This document shows positions 25,384-40,166 of a DNA stretch of 64,000 nucleotides, piece by piece. The notes under the pieces were generated by a model. The model saw only the letters and a program-made list of their open reading frames with translations. It was not told where the DNA came from and did not search any database. The translations under genes and the position numbers were made by a program. Within the stretch, counting starts at the first letter, position 1. The number at the start of each line of letters is the position of its first letter. The stretch is taken from assembly GCA_025677815.1 (NCBI GenBank), contig JAIXMP010000005.1:1240001-1304000 (forward strand), read 5' to 3'. Origin of the DNA: Phascolomyces articulosus (lineage: Eukaryota > Mucoromycota > Mucoromycetes > Mucorales > Lichtheimiaceae).

Positions 25384-25422
25384 CTTTTTTTTTTCTCCTC
25401 CCTTTGCTAAGATCTATCTTCA

Positions 25423-27270
25423 ATGCCTGAAGTGAATGAAGAATTGATAAATTCACCGCAATTTTATAAAGAATTGCAAAGGTTAGTATAGTTGGAAAAT
25501 CTTTAGCGTTAATGAAAAACCATCAATTCGTACTAAACTATTTTTCTTTTTAAAAAAAGTATCATACGAAATGGCGATCCAAAGTAAATTTAATACAATA
25601 ACTCTACATTACGATGCACTTTATTTCTAATATTTTCTTATTAAACCTATTGTTATTACTTTCAGTGTTTTAACTGCTTCGACAGTTAGACATGATCTTG
25701 AAGAAAACCTGGTATGCTTTTTTTTATCATTATTGTTTATAGTTGACTGACAACAAACAAGATTTTATATAATTTATGCTTATGGATGTTAAAACCTGTT
25801 TATTTTTTTAACTTTCTATTTTTAGGGTCTAGATGAAAAATCACTCAGCAAAAAACCTTGGAAATCAATGGTGAATAAACTTTTGGATAAAGCACTTGTA
25901 CGTAAAAAAAAAAATGTTATCACCACGAATGGATTCTATTTTAATGCACATTTGAATATATGAAGCGGATTTGCTGAAATTTAATATAACATGTTAAATT
26001 TAAATAGAATGATTCGGCCGAAGAACAGAAGGAGGAAATCGAAGAAAAAACAATGGATGAAGATGATAAAAAGGAAGAGGAGCAAGAGGAAGATAGTCCA
26101 GAAACTTCGAAGAATGTAACTTCTAAAGTTGAAGAAGAAGAAAAGGAATCAATAACAGATACGAGCGAAAAACAAGAAAGTGAATCCGACCACGATACCT
26201 ATGAAGATTTGGTAGTAAAAAAGAAAAAAGAACCTGCATCCACTAAGGCTAAGACAAAGAAACAAACACAAAAAAGTGAAAGTAAATTAAAGGCACCAGT
26301 AGCAAAACGTACATCAAAAACAAAATCCAAAAAAAAATCACCAGGACCAACATCTTCAATATCCCCAGTAACAATGGATGATAACTTTGAAGGAACTTCA
26401 TCACCTAGCAATACCAACCGAAAACAAAAATCGACTGAAAGCTCGAAAGGTGTAAGTAAATTGGAAGCACAGGATATGTCTACATGGTTGATAGAGCTTA
26501 CAGCATATTGTATATAACTTATAAAAAAACAATATGTTTCATTTTCTATTATAGTCGTCACCAAGCGAAGAAAAAATTAAACGACTGAAATCTTATATTT
26601 ATAAATGTGGTGTACGAAAGAAATGGTAAGAATGAAATGAATTTTTAGTGATGAATATAAATATTTGAATGAACTAAGGATGATAACAAAAAGATCTACA
26701 AAAAAAAAATGAATAGGAACACAGAACTTGTCAACTTGAATATGAGCCAACAAATTGACAAGTTACAATCTATTCTCCGTGATTTGGGTGTAGAAGGTAA
26801 ATCCTATTTTGTGGGAAATTTTTTGTTTGATCCATATATTCTAGATCACCATCATGAATGTTCAGAACCATTGACAGAAATATAAATGAAATACGTAGGA
26901 CGACCTACTTTGGAAAAATGTGAAAAAATCAAAGCAGAACGAGAATTGAAGGCTGAAATTGATAGTTTGGATAAGGATAATATTTTGAATGAAGGGGGCG
27001 GTAGACCTAAGCGGCACGCACCAGTGAAACGGAAAAGACGGGTCATTGCTTCTGACGACGAAGAAGATGAAGGAGAGAATGACAATGGAGTATCATCCAA
27101 AGTATGTTTTCATGATTTTTTTTAATTATATGTATAACCTGCTTACCTCTACTTATTCCCTTACCTGTACCTCGCCATTATATATTTTATTTGAATCATA
27201 GGTTGCAAAGACTTCATCCTCTGGTTTAGATGTCTCATTCCTTGGCGATCAGAGCTCCGATAGTGATTAA
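25423..27270 (+). CDS. HIRIP3-like histone chaperone
   Basis: Exons: 25423-25481, 25560-25583, 25666-25711, 25826-25897, 26008-26451, 26555-26625, 26717-26796, 26899-27101, 27202-27270; 355 residues. The N-terminal about 70 residues form a small helical domain (INSPQFYKELQ; LTASTVRHDLEENLGLDE; PWKSMVNKLLDKAL). A long charged, disordered Glu/Lys/Ser region follows. The C-terminal part matches the conserved HIRIP3 block: IKRLKSYIYKCGVRKKW, QIDKLQSILRDLGVEGRPTL, EKCEKIKAERELKAEIDSLD, then GGGRPKRHAPVKRKRR. The end is acidic (SDDEEDEGE; DQSSDSD), like the CHZ histone-binding motif. The family binds histones H2A-H2B and, in animals, the HIRA pathway. Expected location is the nucleus. The C-terminal block is split across three exons that join in phase. 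Confidence 0.8.
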
Positions 27271-27967
27271 GCATTTGTAGCATACACCCAACAATATAGT
27301 AGTCATCATACATATATTGTATATCGACACCAAATTTTTTTTTTACACACTACAAAGCTTTATTTCTAATTTACACACAGATTGTCAAAGGCATATATAA
27401 AGTTGTTTTGGGGGAATGATTATTATATAATGGCTATTTTCATTTTATTAAATTATAAATGCAAAAAAAAAAATGAAATTCAAGGGAATGGGCGCCGGGA
27501 AGATGATACTGGGATTCGGTACATATTCCTTAGAGGTCATCTATTTTGATTCAAGTATATATCATATTACAGTTTATTATATCATTCAAAAAATAAAGTG
27601 GATCGTATCTCCCGGCACTGTTTATTACTAAACAAAGTAAAATTTATTTGGGTTATCTATCAGCTTCTTTGTATGACCCTTTCAAGGGTAAAACAATATA
27701 TTATTGACGTGTGAGCACGGAATAGTGCGCCGGTATTATGCAAACAAACTATTATTACGCAATAAACATCCGCCACCAATGGGGATAGTTCCAAGCATTT
27801 CTCAAGATGATATACCGATTCATGCGATGATGAATTTGATATTGATATTATATCATTTTCACTAAGATATACTATGGTCGTTCAATGAAAACAGATTACA
27901 CCATGTACAAAAACTATTTGGATTGCGAGAGAAAGAATCAAGGTCATATATGAGGGAAAGAGTTGCA
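27271..27967. other. Intergenic after the HIRIP3-like gene
   Basis: AT-rich DNA with isolated GC-rich spots (ggcgccgggaag near 27489; tctcccggcactg near 27609; gcgccggtatt near 27728). The GCGCCGG word recurs near 28622. No gene is seen; a short decayed mobile element is possible but not demonstrated. Confidence 0.3.
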
Positions 27968-28455
27968 TTATTTCAGAATCGGATAAATTTCATCAACGAA
28001 CTCAATCAAGGATAACTTATGCAAAATTCTATTGTTTTCATTAATAACATACTTGTCTAAAAGATAATTCCCACACTCCTAATACACCATGTAGGATTTC
28101 ACTGATGACCAACATTATTTTTTGAATGGCACGTTTTCTTCATTGACAGCCATGGCGGGAATCATAAAAAAAAAGTGATCATATGAACAAACACCATCGG
28201 GAATGGAGGAACTTTATGACAAATAATAAGCAGTAGTAAAGGTGAATGAATAGGGTCCTTACTCTTACTATATTTTTGGTGTTCATAGTATGCCCCAATC
28301 TTGGACAGAGTCTTTAAAAAATGGGTCACTAGCATACATAATCAACCAAGCGGAAAGCTGCATTAATAAAAAGGGTTGTGCATGATCACGAAAAAACGTG
28401 TCTCGCATTATCGTACAAAACATTTTCGTGATAAACAAATAACACAGAAATGATC
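27968..28455 (-). pseudogene. Decayed coding relic
   Basis: Two minus-strand stretches read like protein. The first (about 28305-28455) includes RDHAQPFLLMQLSAWLIMYA and SDPFFKDSVQDWGIL and then meets a stop. The second (27968-28157) includes MIPAMAVNEENVPFKK, a TAA, SSVKSYMVY, a TAG, then CGNYLLDKYVINENNRILHK and FVDEIYPILK before the final TAA. Two internal stops within about 60 codons of otherwise sensible protein indicate a dead gene. The family is not recognised. Confidence 0.4.
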
Positions 28456-29045
28456 AAAATTCATATATACTCTAGTTTGTTTTTTCCAATTATGCTTATT
28501 ATTAATAGTATCTAATCAGGATTATACTTTCCTTGATAAAAAAAATGTTAGCAGACTTTTGTATTGTATAATATAGAACGTTTCCACCAAAAAGAAGAAA
28601 TAACTTCGTTTTGGCGGCTTTAAGCGCCGGTACGACACTGCTACATGTCTTCCGGGAAACCGATGATAAGTGTAAAGGTAATTAGAAAATAGACCATGAT
28701 TTTATCATCAAGTTTATTGTTTCGTGTTCATAATCATGAAAGAAAACCCAGTAACCAATGAGCTCAGCTCTATTCTTGTTATCCATTTATGGCATTGAAT
28801 GGACATCAAATAACGGTGTTTTACCCATACACGGTACAATAAGATTCTATACTATTACAAAATCCAGCCAACGTAGCATTTTGCTTTCAGGTTACCACCA
28901 TGAGAATGATAAGGAAATATAATCCCACGGTCGCATTCTTTTTCTGAACCAATACACGAAAAAAGTTATATAAATAGCAAAAAATCTAACGACCCTTCTT
29001 TTTTTTAATTATTATTATTTTCTCTCTATATTATATCCTCTTTTC
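28456..29045. other. Promoter region of AO2
   Basis: AT-rich. It contains a CCAAT motif at 28949-28953 and a TATA box (tatataaatag, 28967-28977) 69 bp before the AO2 ATG. Nothing coding is seen. Confidence 0.5.
28967..28977 (+). promoter_or_regulatory. TATA box of AO2
   Basis: Sequence tatataaatag, a close match to the canonical TATA element, well placed before the ATG at 29046 and preceded by a CCAAT motif 14 bp upstream. Confidence 0.6.
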
Positions 29046-31366
29046 ATGTCTATCGTAGCACATCCATTGGATCCTCTTACTGCCGATGAACTTCGTCGTA
29101 CAGCTGATATTGTTCGTAAAGAACGTGGTGATGTCTCCTATATCTTTAATAGCATGACACTCAAGGAACCAGCCAAAGATGTTGTGATGGGTTATTTTAA
29201 CTATGATTCTTCCCTTCCAAAGGTGACAGAAATTGAACGTGAAGCACTTGTTGTGTTGATTGATCGACCAAGGTATTAAACTTTTTTACCATTATTTTGA
29301 ACTCCCTTTTCCCATTCTCATAATACTAACATTTTGATAATTTTGGATTATAAATAGTGGTCTCGTCCATGACATTACAGTCTCTTTGACCAAGGACAAA
29401 ATCACAGAATGGATCAAGACAGAAGGACAACAACCTACTGTGAATGCACTTGAAATGATTGAAGCAGAACAAGCTATGAAGAAGGATCCAAAGGTGATTG
29501 AAGAATGTCGCAAGCTTGGAATTATGAATATGGATCAAGTATTTATTGATCCTTGGGGAATTGGTTGGAGCAATATCAAGGGAAAGCGTTTGGTTCAAGC
29601 TATTTGTTATTTACGTACATCGCCTGATGATAATCAATATGCTCATCCATTGGATTTCAATCCTCTTTATGGTAATTTTTGTTATTATTATCATTTTATC
29701 ATAGAACCTTGGGATGGATGGGTATAGGTTGCACGCATGCGAAAAAAAAAAAATCATTTTCTTTTTTGGATTGAAATACTAAAATAGGCAGCTCTTTTGC
29801 TTTATAGATGTCAATGAACAAAAGGTGCTTGATATTATTGTCGCCAAACGTCGTAATAGCAAGTTTGAACGTCCCACCATTCCTATGGCCAATCACCATT
29901 TCTTACCTGAACATTTGGGTGAAGAAAACTTGCGCAAGGATTTAAAGCCTATTCAAATCATTCAACCTGAAGGTGTCAGTTTTACGATCCGCGGAAAGGA
30001 AATTGCGTGGCAAAAGTGGAATATGCATATCGGTTTTAATCATCGTGAAGGTTTGGTTCTTAGCAATCTGACCTATAAGGATATGGATGGTTCGGTTCGA
30101 CCTTTGTTCTATCGTCTCTCGCTTGCTGAAATGGTAGTACCTTATGCCAATCCTTATGAACCTTATAATCATAAGATGGCTTTTGATGTTGGGGAATATG
30201 GTATGGGCTTTTTAAGCAACTCATTGGAATTGGGTTGTGATTGTGTCGGCAGTATTTATTACATGGATGCTATCTTGAATGATTTGAAGGGTGATCCATG
30301 GGTTATTCCCAAAGCCATTTGTATTCATGAAGAAGATTCGGGTTTATTGTTCAAGCATACGGATTATCGTTCTGGAAAAGCTCATTCAGCTCGTTCACGT
30401 CGTTTGGTAATTTCACATATTGTCACAGGTAACGTATAATAATATGAAAGGAGAATTGGATCGCATTGTGTTGGATGGGTATATATATACTGACAAAATA
30501 TTTCTAAATTCATATCTATAGCTGGTAACTATGATTATGGATTATACTACTATTTTTACCAAGATGGTACCATTCAATTCGACGTGAAGGCCACTGGTGA
30601 ACTCAATACTCAAGTTCTCGCTGAAGATGAAGCAGCTGCACCTTATGGTACCATTGTTGCACCACAAATAGATGCTCAACACCATCAACATTTGTTCAGT
30701 TTCCGCGTGGATCCTATGGTTGATGGTATCAAAAACTCTGTTGCTGAAACTGATGTGGTTCCTTCTGAACATCCTGTTGGTCACCCCGACAACATGGTGG
30801 GTAATGGATTCAAGGCAGTTACCAAAGTCTTTAATGACACAGATGAAGCGCAAGGTGTTGCCAGTCTCGAAAAACATCGATCTTGGAAGATCATTAATGA
30901 GAACAGGATCCATCCTTATGCCAAGCAACCTGTGGGTTGGAAAATCCACAATCCATCTCCTCCTACACTTTTGGCCAAGCCTGGATCTATTGTCCATGAA
31001 CGTGCCATCTTTGCTACAAAAAATCTCTGGGTCACTAAATATCATCGAGATCAAAAGTTCCCTGCTGGTTACCATATTTATCAAAGTGATCCCAAACTCA
31101 ACCTCGGTATTCCTCAGTATATCAAGGAAAAGAAGAGTGTCCGTAATGAGAGCATCGTTGTATGGATTACTTTTGGTTTGACCCATATTCCTCGTGTGGA
31201 AGATTTTCCTATCATGCCCGTAGATATTGTTGGTGTGCAACTAAAACCTACCAATTTTTTCATGGGTAATCCAGGTATTGATATTCCTCTTTCCAACAAG
31301 GTTTCCACAAAGAGTGCTTATGCTTCTGCAAACGTGAATTCATGTTGTGGAAAGACTAATCTTTAA
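29046..31366 (+). CDS. Copper amine oxidase AO2 (primary-amine oxidase)
   Basis: Exons: 29046-29272, 29358-29671, 29808-30428, 30522-31366; 668 residues. Same reaction and domain order as AO1: N2/N3-type N-terminal domains (HPLDPLTADELRRTADIVRK), then the catalytic beta-sandwich domain. The catalytic-base Asp is at about residue 307 (FDVGEYGMGF), the topaquinone precursor Tyr at about 391 (NYDY), copper ligands at about His442 and His444 (HHQHLF), and the third His at about 609 (LTHIPRVEDFPIMP). No signal peptide is seen. The C-terminus (SCCGKTNL) lacks a PTS1-like tripeptide, unlike AO1. The protein diverges clearly from AO1 in exons 1-3 but is near-identical at DNA level in part of exon 4. 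The gene has a good TATA/CCAAT promoter and faces the GH47 gene tail to tail. Confidence 0.96.
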
Positions 31367-31992
31367 ATGAAACATTACATATGCACCTCGATTTCCCCCC
31401 GTCCAAATTTTCATCATCTTAATACTTGCTTTTTTTTTGTTTTGATTATACAATATAACTTTATATCCAAAAAAATAAAATAAACATAGTCATTTCTATG
31501 CGCATTATTTATTTATTTATTTTTTTGTATGAAATCTATACGCATTATGTACTACATGTTACATTGACATTTTCCTTACTCGTCGTACCTCTTTTTCGTG
31601 TAACGGAACTCCTCAAATGGAAGGATCCAAACCGAAACTGATTACATAGAATCACGCTATTCTTGAATAACTTTAAAAAGTGATTATATTTGTTGAAAAA
31701 TATTCTGCTAAAAAAACAAGAGTTTCTAATAACATAATAATATTCCTCGATCCAAGCAATAATAGTATTATTCATAATACATACACCTTACTCTTACTTG
31801 ATCAAAATTGTATCAATGTACTATGTTTGTATAATTTTTATTTTTGAATACATTTTATTATTGAATTATTTCCTTTGTATACAAGCGATCATAATGATCT
31901 AATCTTCCTTTTTTTTTTCTGGTATATACTAAATTACTATGAATTCTTTACGACGACAACTTCTTTAAACTATAATATAACATTTGTTGGTT
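31367..31992. other. Convergent 3' spacer AO2 / GH47
   Basis: 626 bp of AT-rich DNA between two stop codons; presumed 3' UTRs of both genes. No coding sequence seen. Confidence 0.4.
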
Positions 31993-34726
<2,734 letters not shown>

Positions 34727-37085
34727 AATGATGGATGATGATGAAGAAGAAGAAGAAAAAGGAAAAAAAAAAAAAGAGATTCAAAAAACAAAAGCAAAAA
34801 AAGAACCGAATTAAAATGGAAAGTGCATCTAAAAAAAAGTAACTTGTGACCATAAATAATAACGGTTCGGATTAGATTTTTTTTTTTGCCACTTCTTTTC
34901 CTCACCACCTCTCTCTCTTTCTTTCCGAAATAATATAAATTGGTTGCGATTTCAAAGTTGATTCATGACCATTCTTAAATCTTTATGCAATCTTTCAAAA
35001 TGAACAGAACCAGATTATTTTTCATATGTCTTAACCAACAACAACTTTTGTATTATTATTGTTATTTGTTATAATTGTAGTAGTTGAAGAAAATGTCCTC
35101 ATACACATTTTACGCCGCATTGTTTGTCAGTCTTTTTTTTTTATTTTACGCCGTGATGATGGATGATGACGATAAATGCTAAGAATAGATAAATGGTGTG
35201 TCTATTACAAACATATATACTTTAATTGCTACGTTAAAACAACTACTATTTACTACTTCACTATATATCACTTTATGATATTATCATGCGTGGAAACAAA
35301 TGTGTTGGTTATGTAACACTTGTACAAAATAGATCCATCACCATGGGCATGGATGCTACGATATTTGTGTTACTATTTTTTTTATTTCGCATTGGTGGTT
35401 AGTTATACCACATGATCGATCACTAAAATATAATAAACATTTGTTTCTGGGTAGTTAGAGAAGAGAGAGAAATAGTACCTGAATCTACTACACATACTAT
35501 AAGTATAATCTAAAACCCTTCTTCAACAAGAAATTCTCAAATATATATATAATTGCTTGATATTGGATTTACATATCTAAAATAAGAAATCTACGTACGT
35601 AATCAAAACAACAAACATCTTCTCCTTCAATCTTAAAAAAATAAAAAGTATTATGCGTCATGATGTAATAAAATCCGCTGGTACTGTAATTTTCTACCCT
35701 CCTTTTTTTTTTTTTTTATAAAGGAATCGATGATCGTCGTTAGACTATTATTATTGGTTGAATAACAACATTGATTGTTATATAATACTTTCTTGATATT
35801 ATTTTATGTAAAGAAAGTAACTAGTAGATAGGCAGATAATATGATAGAATGATCTATTATTACGTATGCTTTTGCAGTTACCACCCTTATTTCCTTTAGG
35901 ATATGGTTGATTGTAATACGTAATACACCTCCTTGTTTCTTTCTTACGTACAACAGTCTCATCATCTTCTACAAAAGAAAATATGTATATACTAATGCAA
36001 ACTTTCAATGAACATATTACATAATTATTTTGATTTAAATTTCAAACTTAATGAAAAAAAAACATCTATAGTTTTGTTTTTTTCACGACATTTTATTTAT
36101 ATGTAATAAGATAATGAATATAAAAAGGTACCAGTAAAAATATACTACTTTATCAATTAGGTAAAACGAAAAAGAAATAAGAAGATAAGAGGAGCGGAGC
36201 AGAACGGATATATAAAAAAAAAGGAGAAGGTGGGGTGGTGGGGACGGATAGTTTGTTAACTTCCTAGATTTTTTTTTTTTCTAATCGAGAGAAAGGGGAG
36301 GGAGGGGAAAATGGTACATGGTGTTTTTATTTATTTTTATGATTTGATTATATATAAAAAAAAGATGTCGTACGTAACATTAGATAAAATAATGTGATGT
36401 TTGTGCATAAAATCAAATTACTATATAAAGTTATCTATGGAGTAGATTCTATTACTTTTAGTTTTTATCTTGCTTATTATCTACAGTCGTAATTACATCA
36501 TCCTTTCTTAATCTATCACATCGTGACATAATTCAATTGAGAAGAAATTATATTATATACATAGAAACATAGAAGAAGAAAAATGAAAAGTTGCGTTTTT
36601 TTATTTGATAGTACGTATTAATAAAGTTTACAAAGATAAAATAATCCATTGAATTAGATAATAAATAAGTATAATAAAAAGAACAAAAATAGGGAAAAAA
36701 GATTATACATATATAGCAATAATTCATCTTCTTTTTGTTGACACTATATTATACCATGTTCTTTGATATAATAGTAATAAAAATAATAATAGTAATAGTA
36801 AAAACATGTGGTTGGATATTGTTGTTTTTTGTTGGTTGGTAGATCCAATAAAATAAAATAATAAAAAATAAATCCTTCTTTCTCAACTCCTTTTATCAGT
36901 TTTGTTATACATGCATTAAGAATATATAAACTATAGGTTTACATGCATATATAGATAGATCACTATGAGACAAAAAGAAAAAGAGAGAGAGAGAAAACGC
37001 GTGCGACTGCATCCTGGATATAATGTAGGTCCTCTTTTTTTTCTTTTCTTTGTCGATCGATTTGTCCTAACTCAATGTAGTATAG
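34727..37085. other. Long AT-rich intergenic region
   Basis: About 2.4 kb. It contains the GH47 promoter and many A/T runs and short microsatellites, plus a purine-rich stretch near 36185-36305. No coding continuity or RNA gene is recognised. Confidence 0.4.
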
Positions 37086-37487
37086 TTAAACAATAGCTTG
37101 TTGTTTTTTATCATTATCTTTTGTTGTAGTATCATGATGATGATGTATATCCATAGGAGAAGTTGTACTAATACTGGTGGATTGTATCATGAAATAATTA
37201 TTACTTGTTAATCGATTAAAATAATGTTGCAAGTGTAAATGTGGATAAGGTTGTTGTTGTTGTTGTTGTTGTTGCTGTTGTTCGAGATCATCATCAGAAC
37301 CAATATGTTGTTCTTCTTTTTTCAATTGGGATTCAGTAAATCTGGATAATTGACGAGCATATTCTTCTCTTGCCATCACCAAAAGTTCATCCCTTGTAGT
37401 GACCAAGGATAAAGATCGCCGATTTGTATTGTTTTTTGTTGGAGTAACAACAGTAGGAGAGTAATTATCACTGATTTGAGTAGACAT
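37086..37487 (-). CDS. Small poly-Gln hypothetical protein
   Basis: Single open frame of 133 residues starting at an ATG preceded by an A-rich leader. The N-terminus is Ser/Thr/Asn-rich. A helical stretch (TRDELLVMAREEYARQLSRF) follows, then a run of ten Gln encoded mostly by CAA, and a His/Asp-rich tail. No family is recognised. The ordered-looking helix and the low-complexity tail are like short regulatory or adaptor proteins, but no function can be given. It could be one exon of a longer gene; good flanking splice sites were not identified. Confidence 0.5.
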   Translation of the reverse strand: MSTQISDNYSPTVVTPTKNNTNRRSLSLVTTRDELLVMAREEYARQLSRFTESQLKKEEQHIGSDDDLEQQQQQQQQQQPYPHLHLQHYFNRLTSNNYFMIQSTSISTTSPMDIHHHHDTTTKDNDKKQQAIV

Positions 37488-38771
37488 TTTTATTGTGGGA
37501 AAAAAAAGTAATGAAATTTTTTTTTAAAAAAAAAAAGAAAAAAATAGTAAGTGTCTTTTTTTATATCTTTTTTTTTTATATTTATAAAGAAAATGACTCC
37601 TTTTGATATAAAAATATCTACTATAAAGTTTTGTTTTGAAAACAGATAACAAAGATAAAAAAAAAGGCTGCTCATTTTCCAATTCATAGTTCTTGTTTTG
37701 AGAGGGAGAAAGAAAAAAAAAAAAAGAGGAGTCAGACGCATCAAATCGAATAAAAGTGTAAAATGACATAATGGTATTACAATATATGGAAGTTAAATTT
37801 GGCCTCCAGAGAGAAAATGAGCCACGATATGTAATTGAGGATGTTGAGAGCTAATGCCAAAAAATGAATTTTGAGGTAACTACAAGATAATAAAACATAA
37901 TAAATTTAAAGAGGTCTTTGGTTTATATCTGCATTACGCAGCCTTGTTGGCTAAAGTTTATATGAAAAGTAATTTAAATAAGTTTATGCTTGAAGAGATT
38001 ATTTTTTTTTCTTTTGCTAAGCAAGCATGCAAGGCTTGCTTTTAGTTTTCGTAAAAATTAGTTGTGATGAAGGGGGGGGTTAAAAAGGTGTTTGTAACCT
38101 TTATTATAGAAATAAGAATCAATAAGTCCTAATTATCCACATGCAAAGCATATGCTTACAATATATATATTTAAAGTTACTATGATGGATATGATAATAG
38201 CAAATTACATTATTGAATATTATTGAAATGTAAAAAAAAAAAAAAAGTATTACTGCCATTTATGATGATAATATACTTCAACCCATTCAATTGCTTGTAA
38301 TTGAAGAACATCTACTTGTATAAAGATATAAATTACGATCCATTTTTTTAGTGTTCTCTCTCGGTGATAATACTGTTTCCCATGTTAACAAAAAGAATAC
38401 CTTGTTTAAAACATTACATGTACACCGTAGTGTACAACGAATACATATTGATTCAAAACTTTTTAACTAAAATTCCCGACCATGTCATTTCTATGGATGA
38501 ATAGCTTAGCTCAATGCTGTGGCTCAAAGCTCTCAATTTGGAAAAATGAGGCCCATTTTTATAATCACAATTCGCTTTTTTATTTTGGATAACCAAATTG
38601 AGTTTTCCAACGTTGTATCAATTATGAATATTCACATGCAGCCTTTTAGTATTGGTAAAAAAAAAAAGATGGTGGGGTAAAAAGGAGTGTATATATCTTA
38701 TTCTCTTTCACTTTCCTCTTTCTCTCTTCTCCTGTAAATACATATATAAAACATACATACTTACATACACA
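37488..38771. other. Intergenic before the enoyl-CoA isomerase gene
   Basis: AT-rich. A pyrimidine-rich tract (about 38697-38733) directly precedes the isomerase gene and probably marks its transcription start. A direct-repeat-like pattern, gcaagcatgcaaggcttgc near 38022-38040, is a short local palindrome. No gene is seen. Confidence 0.4.
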
Positions 38772-40166
38772 ATGACCACTGTACCAAAACTTGAAACTAT
38801 TGAAATCACCTTGTTCCCAACAGGTGTGGCTGAAATTGCTTTTAATCGTCCACAACGTTATAATGCTCTTTCTCCTCAAGCTTACAGAGTAAACTATTCT
38901 TATTATTTTGACACCTTTTTATAAAAATATATGTAGTACAACCATTGATATTTATTACTATTGAAAATAATAATAATAATAATATAGGATTGGCTTACTG
39001 CCATTCAATGGGCTGCTCAATGTGACGATGTCAAAGTAACTGTTCTTACTGGTCGTGGTAAATATTATACTTCAGGACAAGAACTTGCCATGCCAAATTT
39101 TGACGATGACGATCTTCCTGCTGAAATGGAACGACGTCGTCAAACCACAAAGTAAGATAGATATATTTCCAATTTTCAAATGAACGTGGATAATAAGTGA
39201 TAGTCAAAAAGCTAACAACGATTATTATATATAAAAAAAAGGAACGTAGTATCTGAAATGATTCAATTCCCCAAGGTGTTGATCGGTGCCGTCAATGGTA
39301 TGAAATTTTGGAAATGATATCACTTTATGGAAATTGCCGATGATTTAACCGAACGAATTTTTTTTTTTATATAGGACCTTCCATTGGTTTTGGTACTACT
39401 ACATTGGCTCTTTGTGATGTTGTCTATGCTGTTCCAGAAGCTACTTTTAATACCCCTTTTATGAAATTAGGTAAATATGAATAAGTAATGGGATTTTTGA
39501 GGATGATAGTAATAATAATTATTTTTTGATTATTTCTTTTATAGCTTTCTGTGCTGAAGGATGTTCTTCCGTTCTCTTCCCACGGTAAAATTGATTGAGT
39601 CATGGACTTTTAAAAAGGAAATGTGAAAACTCATATGTCATCTATTATTCTCTATATAGTATCATGGGTCAGGCCAAGGCCAATGAAATGCTCGTAAGTT
39701 TTATATATACCAAGGGAAGAGAATTGATATAGAGAAAGGATTTGCCATTTGAAAATCTAATCCTTCTCTATATAAATATAGTTGTTGGGTAGAGTCTTTA
39801 CTGCTGATGAAATGGAACGATGTAATTTCCTTACTCGTTTATTACCCAAGGAAAACTTCCGTGAACAAGTCCTTGCTATTGCTGAAGAAACCGCTAAATT
39901 CTCGGTCGAAGCTATGAAGGTCACTAAAGAATTGATTCGTGGTTATGACCGTAAATTCTTGGAAGAAGTCAATGAAGTGGAAATGGAACGATTGGCAGAA
40001 AGAATGGCTAGTCCAGATTCTTTGGAGAGTATCTTGCGATTTGTTGGTATGTGTATACTATATAGTTTTTTTTTTTGGATGGATGACGAGTGGAATGGCT
40101 TATTAACACATATATATTTTTAATGTAGAGGAATCCAAGAATAAGAAGAAGAAGAGCAAGTTGTAA
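38772..40166 (+). CDS. Peroxisomal delta3,delta2-enoyl-CoA isomerase (ECI/crotonase family)
   Basis: Exons: 38772-38888, 38988-39151, 39242-39297, 39375-39470, 39545-39584, 39660-39693, 39782-40046, 40129-40166; 269 residues. Crotonase-fold enzyme: AEIAFNRPQRYNALS, then VTVLTGRGKYYTSGQEL (first oxyanion-hole block), VLIGAVNGPSIGFGTTTLAL (second oxyanion-hole block), then FCAEGCSSVLFPR with the Glu typical of enoyl-CoA isomerases. These enzymes shift 3-enoyl-CoA double bonds so that unsaturated fatty acids can enter beta-oxidation. The C-terminus is a Lys-rich tail ending in SKL, the canonical PTS1 peroxisomal signal. That signal sits alone in the 38-nt last exon. A cytosolic or other crotonase role is less likely given SKL. 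Confidence 0.93.

Noticed and set aside
27480..28640. Recurring GCGCCGG words as ends of a mobile element
   Set aside because: Copies are short, not in clear inverted order, and have no target-site duplication.
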